DNA from: Variovorax sp. S12S4
GTDB lineage: Bacteria > Pseudomonadota > Gammaproteobacteria > Burkholderiales > Burkholderiaceae_C
Direction: 5' to 3'
Length of the DNA: 64,000 nucleotides
NCBI RefSeq assembly: GCF_023195515.1
Contig: NZ_JALPKR020000002.1
Coordinates: 4,689,001-4,753,000 of the forward strand
Shown here: positions 6,932 through 19,178 of the stretch, piece by piece
How the letters are laid out: each line of letters starts with the position of its first letter
Position numbering within the stretch: position 1 is the first letter of the stretch
Notes under the pieces: generated by a model
The model's database searches: none
What the model was told of the DNA's origin: nothing
Seen by the model: the letters and a program-made list of their open reading frames with translations, nothing else
Made by a program: the position numbers and the translations under genes

Positions 6932-9037
6932 ATGACGGCTGAATACAAAGTGCTCGGCGATGTCGCCGTGATCACACTGACCAACCCGCCGGTCAACGGT
7001 CTCGGTTTTTCGACCCGCATCGGCATCACCGATGGCCTGTCGAAAGCCAATGCCGACGACGCCGTCAAGGCCATCGTCATCACCGGCGCCGGCAAGGCGT
7101 TCTCGGGCGGCGCGGACATCAAGGAGTTCGGCACGCCCAAGGCGCTGCAAGAGCCCAACCTGCTGAGCGTGATCCTCTCGCTCGAGGCTTCGCCCAAGCC
7201 CATCGTCGCTGCCATTCATTCGGTGTGCATGGGCGGCGGCCTCGAGCTGGCGCTGGGCTGCCACTACCGCGTGGCGGCTCCCGGCACCAGCATTGCGCTG
7301 CCCGAAGTCAAGCTGGGCCTCATTCCGGGCGCTGGCGGCACGCAGCGCCTGCCGCGCGTGCTGGGTGTGGAAACCGCGCTCAACATGATCGTGAGCGGCG
7401 AGCCGGTCAAGAGCGAACTGCTCGCCAGCCTGCCGGGCCAGAAACTGTTCGACAAGCTCGCAGCTTCGCCCGAATCGGTGTTCGAAGAAGCCGTGGCCTT
7501 TGCCAAGAGCGTGGCCGGCAAGACCGGCGACGCATTGCCGCTGGTGCGCAACCTGCCGTGCAAGCATCCGCAAGGCGATGCGTACTTTCAGTTCGCCAAG
7601 AACATGGTCGGCGGCATGTCGAAGAACTACCCCGCGCCGCTGCAGTGCGTGGAGGCCGTGCAGGCCGCCACCAAGATGAAGTTCGACGCGGGCATGGCTG
7701 AAGAGCGCCGCATCTTCACGTCGCTGATGTTCACGCCCGAGTCGCTCGCGCTGCGCCACCTGTTCATGGCTGAGCGTGCAGCCTCCAAGATTCCCGACGT
7801 GGCCGACGACACGCCCAAGCGCGAAGTCAAATCGGTCGGCGTGATCGGCGCCGGCACCATGGGCGGCGGCATTTCGATGAACTTTTTGAACGCGGGCATC
7901 CCCGTCAAGATTCTCGAGATGAAGCAGGAAGCGCTCGACCGCGGCATTGCCACCATCAAGAAGAACTACGAATCGCAGATCAAGAAGGGCAAGCTCAAGC
8001 AGGACAAGTACGAGCAGCGCATGGCGCTCCTGAGCACCACGCTGAGCTACGACGACCTGAAGGACGCCGACCTGATCATCGAAGCCGTGTTCGAAGAACT
8101 CGGCGTGAAGGAGAAGGTGTTCAAGGAGCTCGACCGCGTCGCCAAGAAGGGCGCGATCCTGGCTTCGAACACCTCCACGCTCGACGTCGACAAGATCGCA
8201 TCGTTCACCGAGCGTCCGCAGGAGGTGGTCGGCATGCACTTCTTCAGCCCCGCCAACGTGATGAAGCTGCTCGAAGTGGTGCGCGGCAAGCAAACGGGCA
8301 AGGATGTTCTGGCCACCGTCATGGACATCGGCAAGAAGATCAAGAAGACGGCGGTGGTCTCGGGCGTGTGCGACGGCTTCATCGGCAACCGCATGATCGA
8401 GCAGTACTCGCGCCAGGCGGGCTTTCTGCTCGACGAAGGCGCCACGCCGCAGCAGGTCGACAAGGCCATCGAGAAGTTCGGCTTTGCCATGGGCCCGTTC
8501 CGCATGGGCGACCTGGCCGGCAACGACATCGGCTGGGCAATTCGCAAGCGCCGCGCGGTGGAGCATCCGAACATGAAGTACAGCCGCACGGCAGACAAGC
8601 TGTGCGAACTGGGCCGCTTCGGCCAGAAGACCGGGGCAGGGTGGTACGACTACCAGGCCGGCAAGCGCGATGCGATTCCTTCGGACCTGGTCAACAAGAT
8701 GATCGAAGACCACCGCAAGGAACTGGGCATCACGCCGCGCAAGATTTCGGATGAAGAAATCGTGCAGCGCCTGGTGTATGCGCTGGTCAATGAAGGCGCA
8801 CACATCCTCGAGGACGGCATTGCCTCGAAGGCGGGCGACATCGACATGGTGTACCTCACCGGCTATGGCTTCCCGATCTGGCGCGGCGGCCCGATGCACT
8901 ACGCGTCGCAGGTCGGCCTCTACAACGTGGCCGAAACCATGAAGCGCTTTGCCAAGAACCCGCGCGACGACGCCGAGTTCTGGCAGCCCGCGCCGCTGAT
9001 CCAGAAGCTGGTGGCCGAAGGCAAGTCCTTCAGCTGA
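6932..9037 (+). CDS. fadJ: Bifunctional enoyl-CoA hydratase / 3-hydroxyacyl-CoA dehydrogenase (FadJ/MFE-1 type)
   Basis: Carries out the hydration and NAD-dependent oxidation steps of beta-oxidation. Of 701 residues, about 1-190 form a crotonase domain with the oxyanion segments SGGADIKEF and [11 protein letters not shown] and the catalytic glutamates before [14 protein letters not shown]. From about residue 295 a Rossmann dehydrogenase domain begins with [12 protein letters not shown], and its active-site histidine lies in [11 protein letters not shown]-terminal 3HCDH repeat follows to the end. ATG at 6932 follows AAGGAACGC. Length and order match FadJ/peroxisomal MFE-1 rather than FadB. Thiolase and acyl-CoA dehydrogenase genes follow in the same direction. 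Confidence 0.93.
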   Translation: MTAEYKVLGDVAVITLTNPPVNGLGFSTRIGITDGLSKANADDAVKAIVITGAGKAFSGGADIKEFGTPKALQEPNLLSVILSLEASPKPIVAAIHSVCMGGGLELALGCHYRVAAPGTSIALPEVKLGLIPGAGGTQRLPRVLGVETALNMIVSGEPVKSELLASLPGQKLFDKLAASPESVFEEAVAFAKSVAGKTGDALPLVRNLPCKHPQGDAYFQFAKNMVGGMSKNYPAPLQCVEAVQAATKMKFDAGMAEERRIFTSLMFTPESLALRHLFMAERAASKIPDVADDTPKREVKSVGVIGAGTMGGGISMNFLNAGIPVKILEMKQEALDRGIATIKKNYESQIKKGKLKQDKYEQRMALLSTTLSYDDLKDADLIIEAVFEELGVKEKVFKELDRVAKKGAILASNTSTLDVDKIASFTERPQEVVGMHFFSPANVMKLLEVVRGKQTGKDVLATVMDIGKKIKKTAVVSGVCDGFIGNRMIEQYSRQAGFLLDEGATPQQVDKAIEKFGFAMGPFRMGDLAGNDIGWAIRKRRAVEHPNMKYSRTADKLCELGRFGQKTGAGWYDYQAGKRDAIPSDLVNKMIEDHRKELGITPRKISDEEIVQRLVYALVNEGAHILEDGIASKAGDIDMVYLTGYGFPIWRGGPMHYASQVGLYNVAETMKRFAKNPRDDAEFWQPAPLIQKLVAEGKSFS

Positions 9038-9057
9038 TACGGGAAGCCTGGCCGCCC

Positions 9058-10533
9058 ATGTTGAAACGCATCTTTGCCGGATTGCTGCTGGTGCTTGTGG
9101 TGCTGGTGGCAGCCGTGGCGGTCAAGACCTGGCGCACGCCTTCGCAGCAACTGGCGGTGGCGCCCGCTCCCAAGCTCGAGATGGACGTGCAGGCCGCCGC
9201 CAGGCGGCTGGCCGGCGCGATTCCGATCCGGACCATTTCCAGCCTTGACGATCCGGCCGCCAACCTGGCCGAGTTCGACAAGCTGCACGCCTACCTGGAG
9301 CAGCAGTTTCCCAAGGTCCACGCCACCCTGAAGAAGGAAGTGGTGGGCCAGAAGGCGCTGCTCTACACATGGGTCGGCACCGACGCGGCGGCCAAACCCA
9401 TCGCGCTGATGGCGCACCAGGACATGGTGCCGATCGCACCGGGCACCGAGAAGGCATGGTCCGTGGACCCCTTCGCCGGCGAGATCAAGGACGGCTTCGT
9501 CTGGGGCCGTGGCACGCTCGACAACAAGAGCAACCTGTTCGCTCAGATGGAAGCCATCGAGCTGCTGATTGCTAGCGGCTTCAAGCCCAGGCAAACCGTC
9601 TACCTCGTGATGGGCGACGACGAAGAGGTGAGCGGCCTGCGCGGTGCGCGGCCGATTGCCGAACTGCTCAAGTCGCGCAATGTGCGCCTCGATTGGGTGC
9701 TCGACGAAGGCTTGCTCATCCTTGACGGCGTGCTGCCCGGCCTTTCGAAGCCGGCTGCGCTCATCGGCCTGGCCGAGAAGGGCTACGGCACCTTCTTTCT
9801 TTCGCTCGACACGGCCCCCGGCCATTCGTCGATGCCGCCGCAGCACAGCGCGATCGGCAGCATGAGCGCAGCGCTTGCCCGGCTGGAAGCCAACCCGATG
9901 CCCGGCGCGATCAAGGGCGTGGCGGCGCAGATGTTCGGCGCGCTCGCGCCCGAGATGGGCGGCGTCAACCGCGTGATGCTTTCCAACCTGTGGCTCACAG
10001 AGCCGCTGGTGCGCAGCCAGCTCCAGAAGAGCCCGAGCAGCAACGCGATGCTGCGCACGACCACGGCGCTCACCATCGTGCGCGCAGGCAACAAGGACAA
10101 CGTGCTGCCCGGCCGGGCCGAGGCGGCGGTCAACTTCCGCATCCTGCCGGGCGACACGATCGACAGCGTGGAAGCGCACTTGCGCAAGGCGCTCGGCAAC
10201 GACGAGATCAAGATCAAGCGCTATCCGGGCAACTCCGAGCCTTCGCCCGTGTCGCCGACCGACAGCACCGGCTACCGTGCCATCCAGCAGGCGGTGCGCC
10301 AGTCGTTCCCCGACGTGGTGGTGGCGCCCGGCCTCATGACGGCCGCCACCGATTCGCGCCACTTCAGCCTTGTGAGCGACGCCGTCTACCGCTTTTCGCC
10401 ATTTCGCATGAAGAGCGAAGACCTCGGGCGCTTCCACGGCAACAACGAGCGCCTAGCCATCTCCAACTACGGCGAGATGATCGGCTTCTATCACCAGCTC
10501 CTGCGCAACACCAACGCTGCGCCGGCGCAATGA
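9058..10533 (+). CDS. Membrane-anchored M20-family metallopeptidase (PM20D1-like)
   Basis: 491 residues starting with one hydrophobic segment (about 5-22), so probably anchored and facing the periplasm. M20 zinc-site features are visible: H120-x-D122 in AHQDMVP, D155 in GRGTLDNK, the catalytic glutamates in GDDEEVSG (near residue 188) and a late histidine in DSRHFS. The dimerisation/lid domain lies between. Closest recalled relatives are carboxypeptidase S / PM20D1-type enzymes, which cleave or form N-acyl amino acids. Placed 20 bases after the fused beta-oxidation gene and before the thiolase, it could release fatty acids from N-acyl amino acids, which is inference. Confidence 0.85.
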   Translation: MLKRIFAGLLLVLVVLVAAVAVKTWRTPSQQLAVAPAPKLEMDVQAAARRLAGAIPIRTISSLDDPAANLAEFDKLHAYLEQQFPKVHATLKKEVVGQKALLYTWVGTDAAAKPIALMAHQDMVPIAPGTEKAWSVDPFAGEIKDGFVWGRGTLDNKSNLFAQMEAIELLIASGFKPRQTVYLVMGDDEEVSGLRGARPIAELLKSRNVRLDWVLDEGLLILDGVLPGLSKPAALIGLAEKGYGTFFLSLDTAPGHSSMPPQHSAIGSMSAALARLEANPMPGAIKGVAAQMFGALAPEMGGVNRVMLSNLWLTEPLVRSQLQKSPSSNAMLRTTTALTIVRAGNKDNVLPGRAEAAVNFRILPGDTIDSVEAHLRKALGNDEIKIKRYPGNSEPSPVSPTDSTGYRAIQQAVRQSFPDVVVAPGLMTAATDSRHFSLVSDAVYRFSPFRMKSEDLGRFHGNNERLAISNYGEMIGFYHQLLRNTNAAPAQ

Positions 10534-10576
10534 CGACCACGACTTCTTTTCCCTTCCATCTTCAAAGGACCTCACC

Positions 10577-11752
10577 ATGACCAGCGCCGTCATCGTTTCC
10601 ACTGCCCGCACGCCGCTCGCCAAGAGCTGGAAGGGTGCCTTCAACATGACGCACGGCGCCACGCTCGGCGGCCATGCGGTGCAGCACGCCATCTCGCGCG
10701 CCGGTATCGAAGCCGCCGAAGTCGACGACGTGATCATGGGCTGCGCAACGCCCGAAGGCGCCACCGGCTCCAACATCGCACGCCAGATCGCGCTGCGCGC
10801 CGGCTGCCCCGTGACCACCTCGGGCATGACCATCAACCGCTTCTGCTCGTCGGGCCTGCAGACCATTGCCACCGCCGCCCAGCGCATCATTGCGGGCGAG
10901 GGCGACGTGTACGTGGCCGGCGGCGTCGAGAGCATCTCGTGCGTGCAGAACGAAGCCAACAAGCACATGCTGGCCGACCCCTGGCTGGTAAAGCACAAGC
11001 CCGAGATCTACTGGAACATGCTGCAGACTGCCGAGCAGGTTGCCAAGCGCTACAACATCGGCCGCGACGCCATGGACGAATACGGCGCGGCCAGCCAGCA
11101 GAAGGCCACCGCCGCGCTCGAAGCCGGTCGCTTCAAGGACGAGATCGCGCCCATCACCGTGCTGGCCGGCGTGGCCGATCCCGTGCTGGGCCTGCGCACC
11201 AAGGAAGTCACGGTCGAGAACGACGAAGGCATTCGCCCCGGCACCACCAAGGAAGGCATCAGCGGCATCCGCCCGGCACTGCCCGGTGGTCTCATCTCGG
11301 CCGGCAATGCCAGCCAGTTTTCCGACGGCGGCGGCGCCTGCGTGGTGGTCGACGAGAAGTACGCCCAGCAAAAGGGCCTGAAGCCGCTGGGCCGCTTCCT
11401 CGGCTTTGCTGTGGCCGGCTGCGAACCCGACGAAATGGGCATCGGCCCGGTTTTCGCGATTCCGAAGGTGCTCAAGCGCCTCGGCCTCACGGTCAACGAC
11501 ATCGACCTGTGGGAACTGAACGAAGCCTTTGCCGTGCAGGTGATCTACTGCCGCGACAAGCTCGGCATTCCGGGCGACCGCCTGAACGTGGACGGCGGCG
11601 CCATCGCCGTGGGCCACCCCTACGGCGTGAGCGGACAGCGCCTCACGGGCCACGCGCTCATCGAAGGCAAGCGCCGCGGCGCGAAGAAGGTGCTGGTGAC
11701 CATGTGCATCGGCGGCGGCATGGGCGCCGCAGGCGTATTTGAAGTTCTCTGA
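10577..11752 (+). CDS. fadA: Acetyl-CoA C-acyltransferase (thiolase)
   Basis: 391 residues, the normal thiolase length. Performs the last, thiolytic step of beta-oxidation. Nucleophile C90 in NRFCSSGLQ, histidine in [14 protein letters not shown] and the second acid/base cysteine in TMCIGGGMG are all present. ATG at 10577 follows AAAGGACC. Works with the hydratase/dehydrogenase two genes upstream; together they cover three of the four beta-oxidation reactions. Confidence 0.93.
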   Translation: MTSAVIVSTARTPLAKSWKGAFNMTHGATLGGHAVQHAISRAGIEAAEVDDVIMGCATPEGATGSNIARQIALRAGCPVTTSGMTINRFCSSGLQTIATAAQRIIAGEGDVYVAGGVESISCVQNEANKHMLADPWLVKHKPEIYWNMLQTAEQVAKRYNIGRDAMDEYGAASQQKATAALEAGRFKDEIAPITVLAGVADPVLGLRTKEVTVENDEGIRPGTTKEGISGIRPALPGGLISAGNASQFSDGGGACVVVDEKYAQQKGLKPLGRFLGFAVAGCEPDEMGIGPVFAIPKVLKRLGLTVNDIDLWELNEAFAVQVIYCRDKLGIPGDRLNVDGGAIAVGHPYGVSGQRLTGHALIEGKRRGAKKVLVTMCIGGGMGAAGVFEVL

Positions 11753-11815
11753 CTCTCCTCCGGCTGGCGGCGCGTAGCGCGTCGCCGCCTTCGCCAACCC
11801 CGTTCAGGGGCGACA

Positions 11816-11853
11816 CCGGCGGCCCGGCTGAGCCGGTTCCGCGGTGTTCCTGG
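11816..11853 (+). repeat. 38-bp GC-rich intergenic element, copy A
   Basis: This segment of the leader before the acyl-CoA dehydrogenase gene matches a segment at 16364-16401 at 30 of 38 positions without gaps. It contains a small dyad (CCGGCTGAGCCGG) followed by TTCCGCGG. Both copies lie upstream of acyl-CoA dehydrogenase-family genes. A short GGCGGCG/CGCCGCC inverted repeat (about 11766-11789) stands just before it. Function unknown; it could be a REP-like element or a shared regulatory leader. Confidence 0.5.
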
Positions 11854-11891
11854 CACAGAACCCGCGCATCCATTCACACCGAGATCCGATC

Positions 11892-13745
<1,854 letters not shown>

Positions 13746-13747
13746 TA

Positions 13748-13987
13748 ATGGCCAACGCCGCCCCAAACAACAACACCCCCAACCCCGCCAAGCCACCCAA
13801 GCCGCACGCGCGGCTGGAAAAGTGGATATGGATCCTGATCTACGGCGGCCTGTTTCTCGTGATCCTGGGCATTGCCACCGGCCGCACCGAGCCGGCACTC
13901 GGCTGGTCGATGGCCGTGCCCGGCGCGGTGGTCGCGCTTGTGGGCGTCGTGCTCATCTACGTGCGCTCGCGCCTGGGCGACAAGTAG
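13748..13987 (+). CDS. Small two-helix membrane protein
   Basis: 79 residues starting 2 bases after the acyl-CoA dehydrogenase stop (TGATAATG). The first 24 residues are rich in Asn and Pro (MANAAPNNNTPNPAKPPKPH). Two hydrophobic segments follow (about 26-44 and 52-70), then a basic tail ending in RSRLGDK. I do not recognise a named family. The tight coupling suggests co-translation with the dehydrogenase. Confidence 0.7.
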   Translation: MANAAPNNNTPNPAKPPKPHARLEKWIWILIYGGLFLVILGIATGRTEPALGWSMAVPGAVVALVGVVLIYVRSRLGDK

Positions 13988-14028
13988 CACGCATCTCTTC
14001 TGAACATCCTGAATATCGGAGACACCCA

Positions 14029-14823
14029 ATGACCCCTCGCACCACCAAGCAGCTGTTCGACCTCACCGGCAAGACCGCCCTCATCACCGGCGGCTCGCGC
14101 GGCCTTGGCCTGCAGATGGCGCATGCGCTGGGCGAGGCGGGCGCGAGGATCATGCTCAGCTCCCGCAAGGCCGACGACCTGGAGCAGGCCGCGGCCGAGC
14201 TGCAATCCGCCGGCGTCGACGCGCGCTGGATCGCCGCCGACTGCTCGAAGGAAGAAGACACGCGCCGCCTGGCCGACGAAACGCTGCAGCGCATGGGCGC
14301 CATCGACATCCTCGTGAACAACGCGGGTGCCAGCTGGGGCGCCCCGGCCGAGAGCCACCCCGTCGAGGCGTGGGACAAGGTGATGAACCTCAACGTGCGC
14401 GGCTATTTCATCCTGTCGCAGCATGTCGCCAACGGCTACATGATTCCCAAGAAAACGGGCCGCATCATCAACATTGCGTCCATCGCAGGCCTGAACGGAA
14501 ACCCGCCCGAGATGCAGACGCTGGCCTACAACACCTCGAAGACGGCGGTGATCGGCTTCACGCGCACGCTGGCCGCCGAATGGGGTAAGTACAACATCAA
14601 CGTGAACGCGATCTGCCCCGGCTTCTTCATGACGAAGATGGCCGCCGGCCTGATCAAGTCGCTGGGCGAGGAAAAGATGGCCTCGCATGCGCCGCTTGGC
14701 CGGCTGGGCGACGAAGAAGACCTGAAGGGCCTGACGCTGCTGTACGCGAGCGATGCCGGCAAGCACATCACCGGGCAGTGGCTCGCGGTGGACGGCGGTG
14801 TGAGCGTGGTGCTGGGTGCGTAA
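14029..14823 (+). CDS. Short-chain dehydrogenase/reductase
   Basis: Classical SDR, 264 residues. NAD(P)-binding TGGSRGLG near residues 19-26, NNAG near 98, serine at about 151 in NIASIAG, and Y167-x3-K171 are all visible. The Arg/Ser-Arg after beta-2 (SSRKADD) suggests NADP(H) preference. Likely a 3-oxoacyl reductase or hydroxyacyl/polyol dehydrogenase acting on the same acyl pathway; the exact substrate is not readable. Confidence 0.9.
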   Translation: MTPRTTKQLFDLTGKTALITGGSRGLGLQMAHALGEAGARIMLSSRKADDLEQAAAELQSAGVDARWIAADCSKEEDTRRLADETLQRMGAIDILVNNAGASWGAPAESHPVEAWDKVMNLNVRGYFILSQHVANGYMIPKKTGRIINIASIAGLNGNPPEMQTLAYNTSKTAVIGFTRTLAAEWGKYNINVNAICPGFFMTKMAAGLIKSLGEEKMASHAPLGRLGDEEDLKGLTLLYASDAGKHITGQWLAVDGGVSVVLGA

Positions 14824-14835
14824 GCTTGGTACGCA

Positions 14836-15297
14836 ATGACTGAAGACTCCACCGACATCAACATCCGCTCGTACACGAGCCAGATTCCCTTCGCGCGCCA
14901 CCTGGGCTTCGAGCTCACCAAGTTCGAAGGCGGCGAATCCGAGATCGTCTACACCGCCAAGCCCGAGCACCTGAACACCTTCGACGTGACCCATGGCGGC
15001 GCCTGCATGACGCTGCTCGACATCACCATGGCGGCCGCGGCGCGCAGCGTGGCACCCGAGACTGGCGTGGTCACCATCGAGATGAAGACCAGCTTCATGC
15101 AGCCTTCGGTCGGCCCCTTGCACGCGCGCGGCACGCTCATTCATCGCACCGCGACGCTGGCTTTTACCGAGGCCAAGATCTACGACGAGCAGGAGCGCGT
15201 GTGCGCCCATGCCACCGGCACCTTCAAGTACGTGAAGCGACGCCTGCCCACAGGGCCCGCCAGCGCGAACGCGATGCGGCCGCCTTCGACCGACTGA
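14836..15297 (+). CDS. PaaI-type hotdog thioesterase
   Basis: 153 residues, one hotdog domain. THGGACMTLLDITMAAAAR carries the central-helix HGG motif with the aspartate that places the water in PaaI/YbgC-type acyl-CoA thioesterases. It would release CoA from short, branched or aromatic acyl-CoAs, relieving CoA trapping when beta-oxidation stalls. It starts 12 bases after the SDR stop. The C-terminal 12 residues are Pro/Ala-rich and probably disordered. Confidence 0.85.
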   Translation: MTEDSTDINIRSYTSQIPFARHLGFELTKFEGGESEIVYTAKPEHLNTFDVTHGGACMTLLDITMAAAARSVAPETGVVTIEMKTSFMQPSVGPLHARGTLIHRTATLAFTEAKIYDEQERVCAHATGTFKYVKRRLPTGPASANAMRPPSTD

Positions 15298-15330
15298 CCG
15301 ACCACCGAACGAATCTCCAGGAGCCCATAC

Positions 15331-16347
15331 ATGCCCACCAACAAGCAGATCCACCTCGACAACCGCCCCGATGGCGAAGCCGTTGCCAGCAACTTCAAGC
15401 TCGTGACCGCCGAAACGCCCGCGCTGGCCGAGAACCAGGTGCTGGTGCGCCACCACTACATGAGCCTGGACCCGTACATGCGCGGCCGCATGAACGACTC
15501 CAAGAGCTATGCGCAGCCGCAGCCGCTCGGCGAGGTGATGCAAGGCGGCACCGCCGGTGAAGTGGTGGAAAGCAAGCACCCCAAGTTTGCCGCCGGCGAC
15601 AAGGTGGTGGGCTTCGGCGGCTGGCAGGAATACAGCGTGGTCGATGCATCGCAGCCCGGCGCGCTGAAGAAGGTCGACACCACGCACGTGCCGCTGTCGC
15701 ATTACCTCGGCGCGGTCGGCATGCCGGGCGTCACGGCCTGGTATGGGCTGGTGAAAATCATTGCGCCCAAGGCCGGCGAGACGATGGTCGTTACCGCCGC
15801 CAGCGGCGCAGTCGGCAGCGCATTCGGCGCACTGGCCAAGGCGCGCGGCTGCCGGGTGGTCGGCATTGCGGGCGGCCCCGACAAGTGCAAGTACGTGACC
15901 GATGAGCTGGGCTTCGACGCCTGCATCGACTACCGCCAGCACCCCGATGTGAAGAGCATGAGCGCCGCGCTCAAGGAAGCCTGCCCGAACGGCATCGACG
16001 GCTACTTCGAGAACGTGGGCGGCTATATCTTCGACGCCGTGCTGCTGCGCGCGAATGCCTTCTCTCGCGTTGCGCTGTGCGGAATGATCGCGGGCTACGA
16101 CGGCCAGCCGCTGCCGCTGGCCAACCCGGCGCTCATTCTCATCAACCGCATGAAGATCGAAGGCTTCATCGTGAGCGAGCACATGGAAGTGTGGCCCGAG
16201 GCGCTGACCGAGCTCGGCACGCTGGTGGCCACCGGCAAGCTCAAGCCACGCGAGTCGGTGGCGCAGGGCATCGAATCCGCCCCTGAGGCCTTCCTGGGTT
16301 TGCTCAAGGGCAAGAATTTCGGCAAGCAACTGGTCAAGTTGATCTAG
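15331..16347 (+). CDS. NADP-dependent medium-chain reductase (CurA / leukotriene B4 dehydrogenase-like)
   Basis: 338-residue zinc-free MDR protein. SLDPYMRGRMND near residues 46-57 and GEVMQGG are family landmarks; VTAASGAVGSAFGALAK (near 152) is the NADP-binding glycine-rich loop. Members reduce the C=C bond of alpha,beta-unsaturated ketones or aldehydes. Starts after CAGGAGCC, 33 bases past the thioesterase. Confidence 0.9.
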   Translation: MPTNKQIHLDNRPDGEAVASNFKLVTAETPALAENQVLVRHHYMSLDPYMRGRMNDSKSYAQPQPLGEVMQGGTAGEVVESKHPKFAAGDKVVGFGGWQEYSVVDASQPGALKKVDTTHVPLSHYLGAVGMPGVTAWYGLVKIIAPKAGETMVVTAASGAVGSAFGALAKARGCRVVGIAGGPDKCKYVTDELGFDACIDYRQHPDVKSMSAALKEACPNGIDGYFENVGGYIFDAVLLRANAFSRVALCGMIAGYDGQPLPLANPALILINRMKIEGFIVSEHMEVWPEALTELGTLVATGKLKPRESVAQGIESAPEAFLGLLKGKNFGKQLVKLI

Positions 16348-16363
16348 GCTGCCGGGGGCCACG

Positions 16364-16401
16364 CCAGCGGACCGGCAAACCCGGTGCCGCGGTTTTTCTG
16401 G
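16364..16401 (+). repeat. 38-bp GC-rich intergenic element, copy B
   Basis: Ungapped partner of 11816-11853 (30 of 38 identical). It lies in the 77-base gap before the AidB-like gene and includes ACCGG/CCGGT around a short centre and GCCGCGG followed by a T-run (TTTTT at 16393-16397). The latter gives it some terminator character for the gene upstream. Confidence 0.5.
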
Positions 16402-16424
16402 AACTGACTTCTCGGAGGTTCTGT

Positions 16425-18082
16425 ATGAAGAATGCTGGAACGCACGAGGTGTTCAACCAGCCCGCGCCGCTGGTGGACTACAACCTCTTCGAAACCAACA
16501 GGCCCCTGCGCGATGCGTTGCAGTTCAACGTGCCTGCGCTCCAGCTGGCGCAGCTGCATGAACTGGGCGCCGCCGTCGGCTCGGCCGACATGCAGACGCA
16601 TGCCCGTCTTGCCAACACCCATACGCCCGAGCTGCACACGCACGACCGCTTCGGCCGGCGCATCGACGAGGTGGAGTTTCACCCCAGCTACCACACGCTG
16701 ATGAAGGCTGCCGTCGGCGCGGGCCTGCACGGCACGCCGTGGACCGGCACTTCCGCCTCGCCGCACGTGCAGCGGGCGGCGGGCTTCATGCTCTTCACCG
16801 AGCTGGAATCGTCGGTTCTTTGCCCCATTTCGATGACCTACGCCGCAACGCCCGCACTGCGCAGCAATGCGGCGGTGTATGCCGACTGGGGGCCCAAGCT
16901 CGGCAGCCTTTGGTACGACCCCGCGCTCAAGTCCTTCAAGGACAAGCCCGGCGTGACCATGGGCATGGGCATGACCGAAAAGCAGGGCGGCTCGGACGTG
17001 CGGGCCAACACCACAAGTGCCGCGCGCGAGGGCAGTGATGCCTGGGGCGAGCGCTATGCGATCACCGGCCACAAATGGTTTTTCTCGGCGCCGATGTGCG
17101 ATGCCTTCCTGGTGCTGGCGCAGGCGCCTGCCGGGCTGAGCTGCTTCTTCTTGCCTCGCGTGTTGCCGGATGGATGGGGGATGGCGCCCGCAACGCCATC
17201 CACATTCAGCGCCTGAAGGACAAGCTCGGCAACAAGGCCAATGCGAGCTCGGAGGTCGAGTTTCATGGCGCCAGTGCGTGGCTGGTAGGCGAAGAAGGCC
17301 GCGGCATTCCGCAGATCCTCGAGATGGGCACGATGACGCGGCTCGACTGCGCACTGGGCACCAGCGGCCTCATGCGCCAGGCGCTGAGCCTGGCCATCAA
17401 CCACACCGTGCAGCGCAACGCCTTCGGCAAGCCGCTTGTCGAGCAGCCGCTCATGAAGAACGTGCTGGCGGATCTGGCGCTCGAAAGCGAAGCCTCTACG
17501 GCGCTTGCCATCCGCCTTGCCCGCGCGTTCGACCGGCAGGACGACGAACACGAACGCCTGATGGCGCGGCTGCTCACACCGGTCGCCAAGTTCTGGATCT
17601 GCAAGCGCGGCAGCCACTTTGCGCAAGAGACCATGGAATGCCTGGGCGGCAACGGCTATGTGGAGGAGGGCGGCGAAGGCACCATGGCCCGCATCTACCG
17701 CGAGATGCCGCTCAACTCGATCTGGGAAGGCGCGGGCAACATCATGGCGCTCGACATGCTGCGCGGCCTGCGCAAGGGCGATGCGGTAGCGGCCCTCGCC
17801 CAAGAGCTGGCGCCCGCACGCGGCCAGCACGCCGCGCTCGACCGGCTGGCCGAAGCGCTGCCTGCACGCATCGAGGCGATGGCCTCCGAAACCGAGGCGC
17901 GCCGTCTGGCACAGGACGTGGCCCTGGCGGTGCAAGCTGCGTTGCTTGCGCAGACCGCGCCGCCCGCGGTTGTAGGCGCGTTTTGCGCATCGCGCCTGCG
18001 CGGCGATTGGGGCAACGCATTCGGCACGCTGGGCGCGGGCACCGATTTCGATTCGATCATCGAGCGCGCCAGCCCTCGTTGA
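16425..18082 (+). pseudogene. aidB: AidB-like acyl-CoA dehydrogenase broken by an 11-bp insertion
   Basis: The first part (to about 17170) reads as the N-half of an AidB-type flavoprotein: FNQPAPLVDYNLFETN, FHPSYHTLM and GMTEKQGGSDVRANTT. The rest of the family sequence (RNAIHIQRLKDKLGNKANAS, then the helical C-domain with TMECLGGNGYVEEGGE) is in another frame from about 17185 to 18082. The break is at 17168-17184, where GGATGG occurs twice 11 bp apart; removing 11 bp restores LPDGARNAIHIQ with no other change. As it stands the first frame stops at 17216 after 263 residues. AidB proteins bind DNA and flavin and are linked to alkylation stress. Real mutation or assembly error cannot be separated here. 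Confidence 0.85.
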
Positions 18083-18126
18083 TCGCAGATCCCCGAACAA
18101 TTCAAAGAAAGAACACAAGGACGCCG

Positions 18127-19065
18127 ATGGCCGAACTCATCCTGCACCACTACAACACTTCGCCGTTTTCCGAGAAGGTGCGGCTCATCCTCGGCGCCAA
18201 GAAGCTGCCGTGGAAGTCCGTCCTCATTCCGGCCATCATGCCCAAGCCCGAGGTGGGAATACTCACCGGCGGTTATCGCAAGACGCCGTTCCTGCAGATC
18301 GGCGCCGACATCTACTGCGACAGCGCACTCATCGCCGATGTGCTGGAACATCTCCAGCCCGAGGCGACGCTCTACCCGGAGCCCGAAAAGGGCATGTCGC
18401 GCATCCTCTCGCAGTGGGCCGACACCACGCTGTTCTGGGCCGCAATGGCTTGGAACCTGCAGCCACGCGGCGTGGCCGAGGTGTTTGCCAAGGCGCCGCC
18501 CGAAGCCGCCAAGGCCTTCGGCGAAGACCGCGCGAAGATGAGCACGGGCAACATGACGCGGCTGCGCCCGGCCGACGCGACGAGTGCGTACAAGTCTTAC
18601 CTGCGCCGCCTGTCCGACATGCTCGACGACAAGCCCTACCTGCTGGGCGAAGCGCCGTGCATTGCCGACTTTTCGGCGTACCACCCGCTCTGGTACACGC
18701 GCCGCATCGACTCGGTGCGGGGCATTCTCGACCTCACGCCCGCGGTGGTCGACTGGATGGACCGCATGGCCGCCATCGGACACGGCGTGCCCGAAAAATC
18801 GAACCCCGACGAAGCCATTGCCATTGCCAAGGCCGCAACGCCGCACACGCTGCTGACGGACAGCACCTTCCAGGACGACCACGGCATTCCGCTGGGAAGC
18901 GCAGTCACGGTCCGCGCCGAGAGCTTCGGCCTCGAGGAAACACCCGGCACGCTGGTGGCCGCCACGCGCACGCACTACACGCTGGAGCGCAGCCACGAGC
19001 GCGTAGGCACGGTGCACGTGCATTTCCCACGCATCGGCTACGTGCTGAAGCAAGCCGAAGCCTGA
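18127..19065 (+). CDS. Glutathione S-transferase family protein with C-terminal extra domain
   Basis: 312 residues, about 90 longer than an ordinary GST. The N-terminal thioredoxin-like domain (HHYNTSPFSEKVRLILGAKK; TPFLQIGADIYCDSALIADVLE with the glutathione-binding S near 67) is followed by the helical GST domain to about residue 225. From about 230 an added domain (GIPLGSAVTVRAESFG, HYTLERSHERVGTVHVHFPR) is probably beta-rich. Close spacing with acyl-CoA genes suggests a role in reactive-metabolite handling; the substrate is unknown. Confidence 0.85.
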   Translation: MAELILHHYNTSPFSEKVRLILGAKKLPWKSVLIPAIMPKPEVGILTGGYRKTPFLQIGADIYCDSALIADVLEHLQPEATLYPEPEKGMSRILSQWADTTLFWAAMAWNLQPRGVAEVFAKAPPEAAKAFGEDRAKMSTGNMTRLRPADATSAYKSYLRRLSDMLDDKPYLLGEAPCIADFSAYHPLWYTRRIDSVRGILDLTPAVVDWMDRMAAIGHGVPEKSNPDEAIAIAKAATPHTLLTDSTFQDDHGIPLGSAVTVRAESFGLEETPGTLVAATRTHYTLERSHERVGTVHVHFPRIGYVLKQAEA

Positions 19066-19178
19066 AAGCTTCTCGCGCGGGGCACCTTCGTGACTGCGCC
19101 GCGGCGCTTTTCGTATTTCAATTGCCGCACCAACGTCAGTCAGAGACAAAACTTTCAACGCAAGAAGGACAGCGGCAA

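Noticed and set aside
13957-16362. 801-codon minus-strand open frame opposite the SDR, thioesterase and reductase genes
   Set aside because: No family likeness and composition typical of antisense shadow; plus-strand genes have full motifs.
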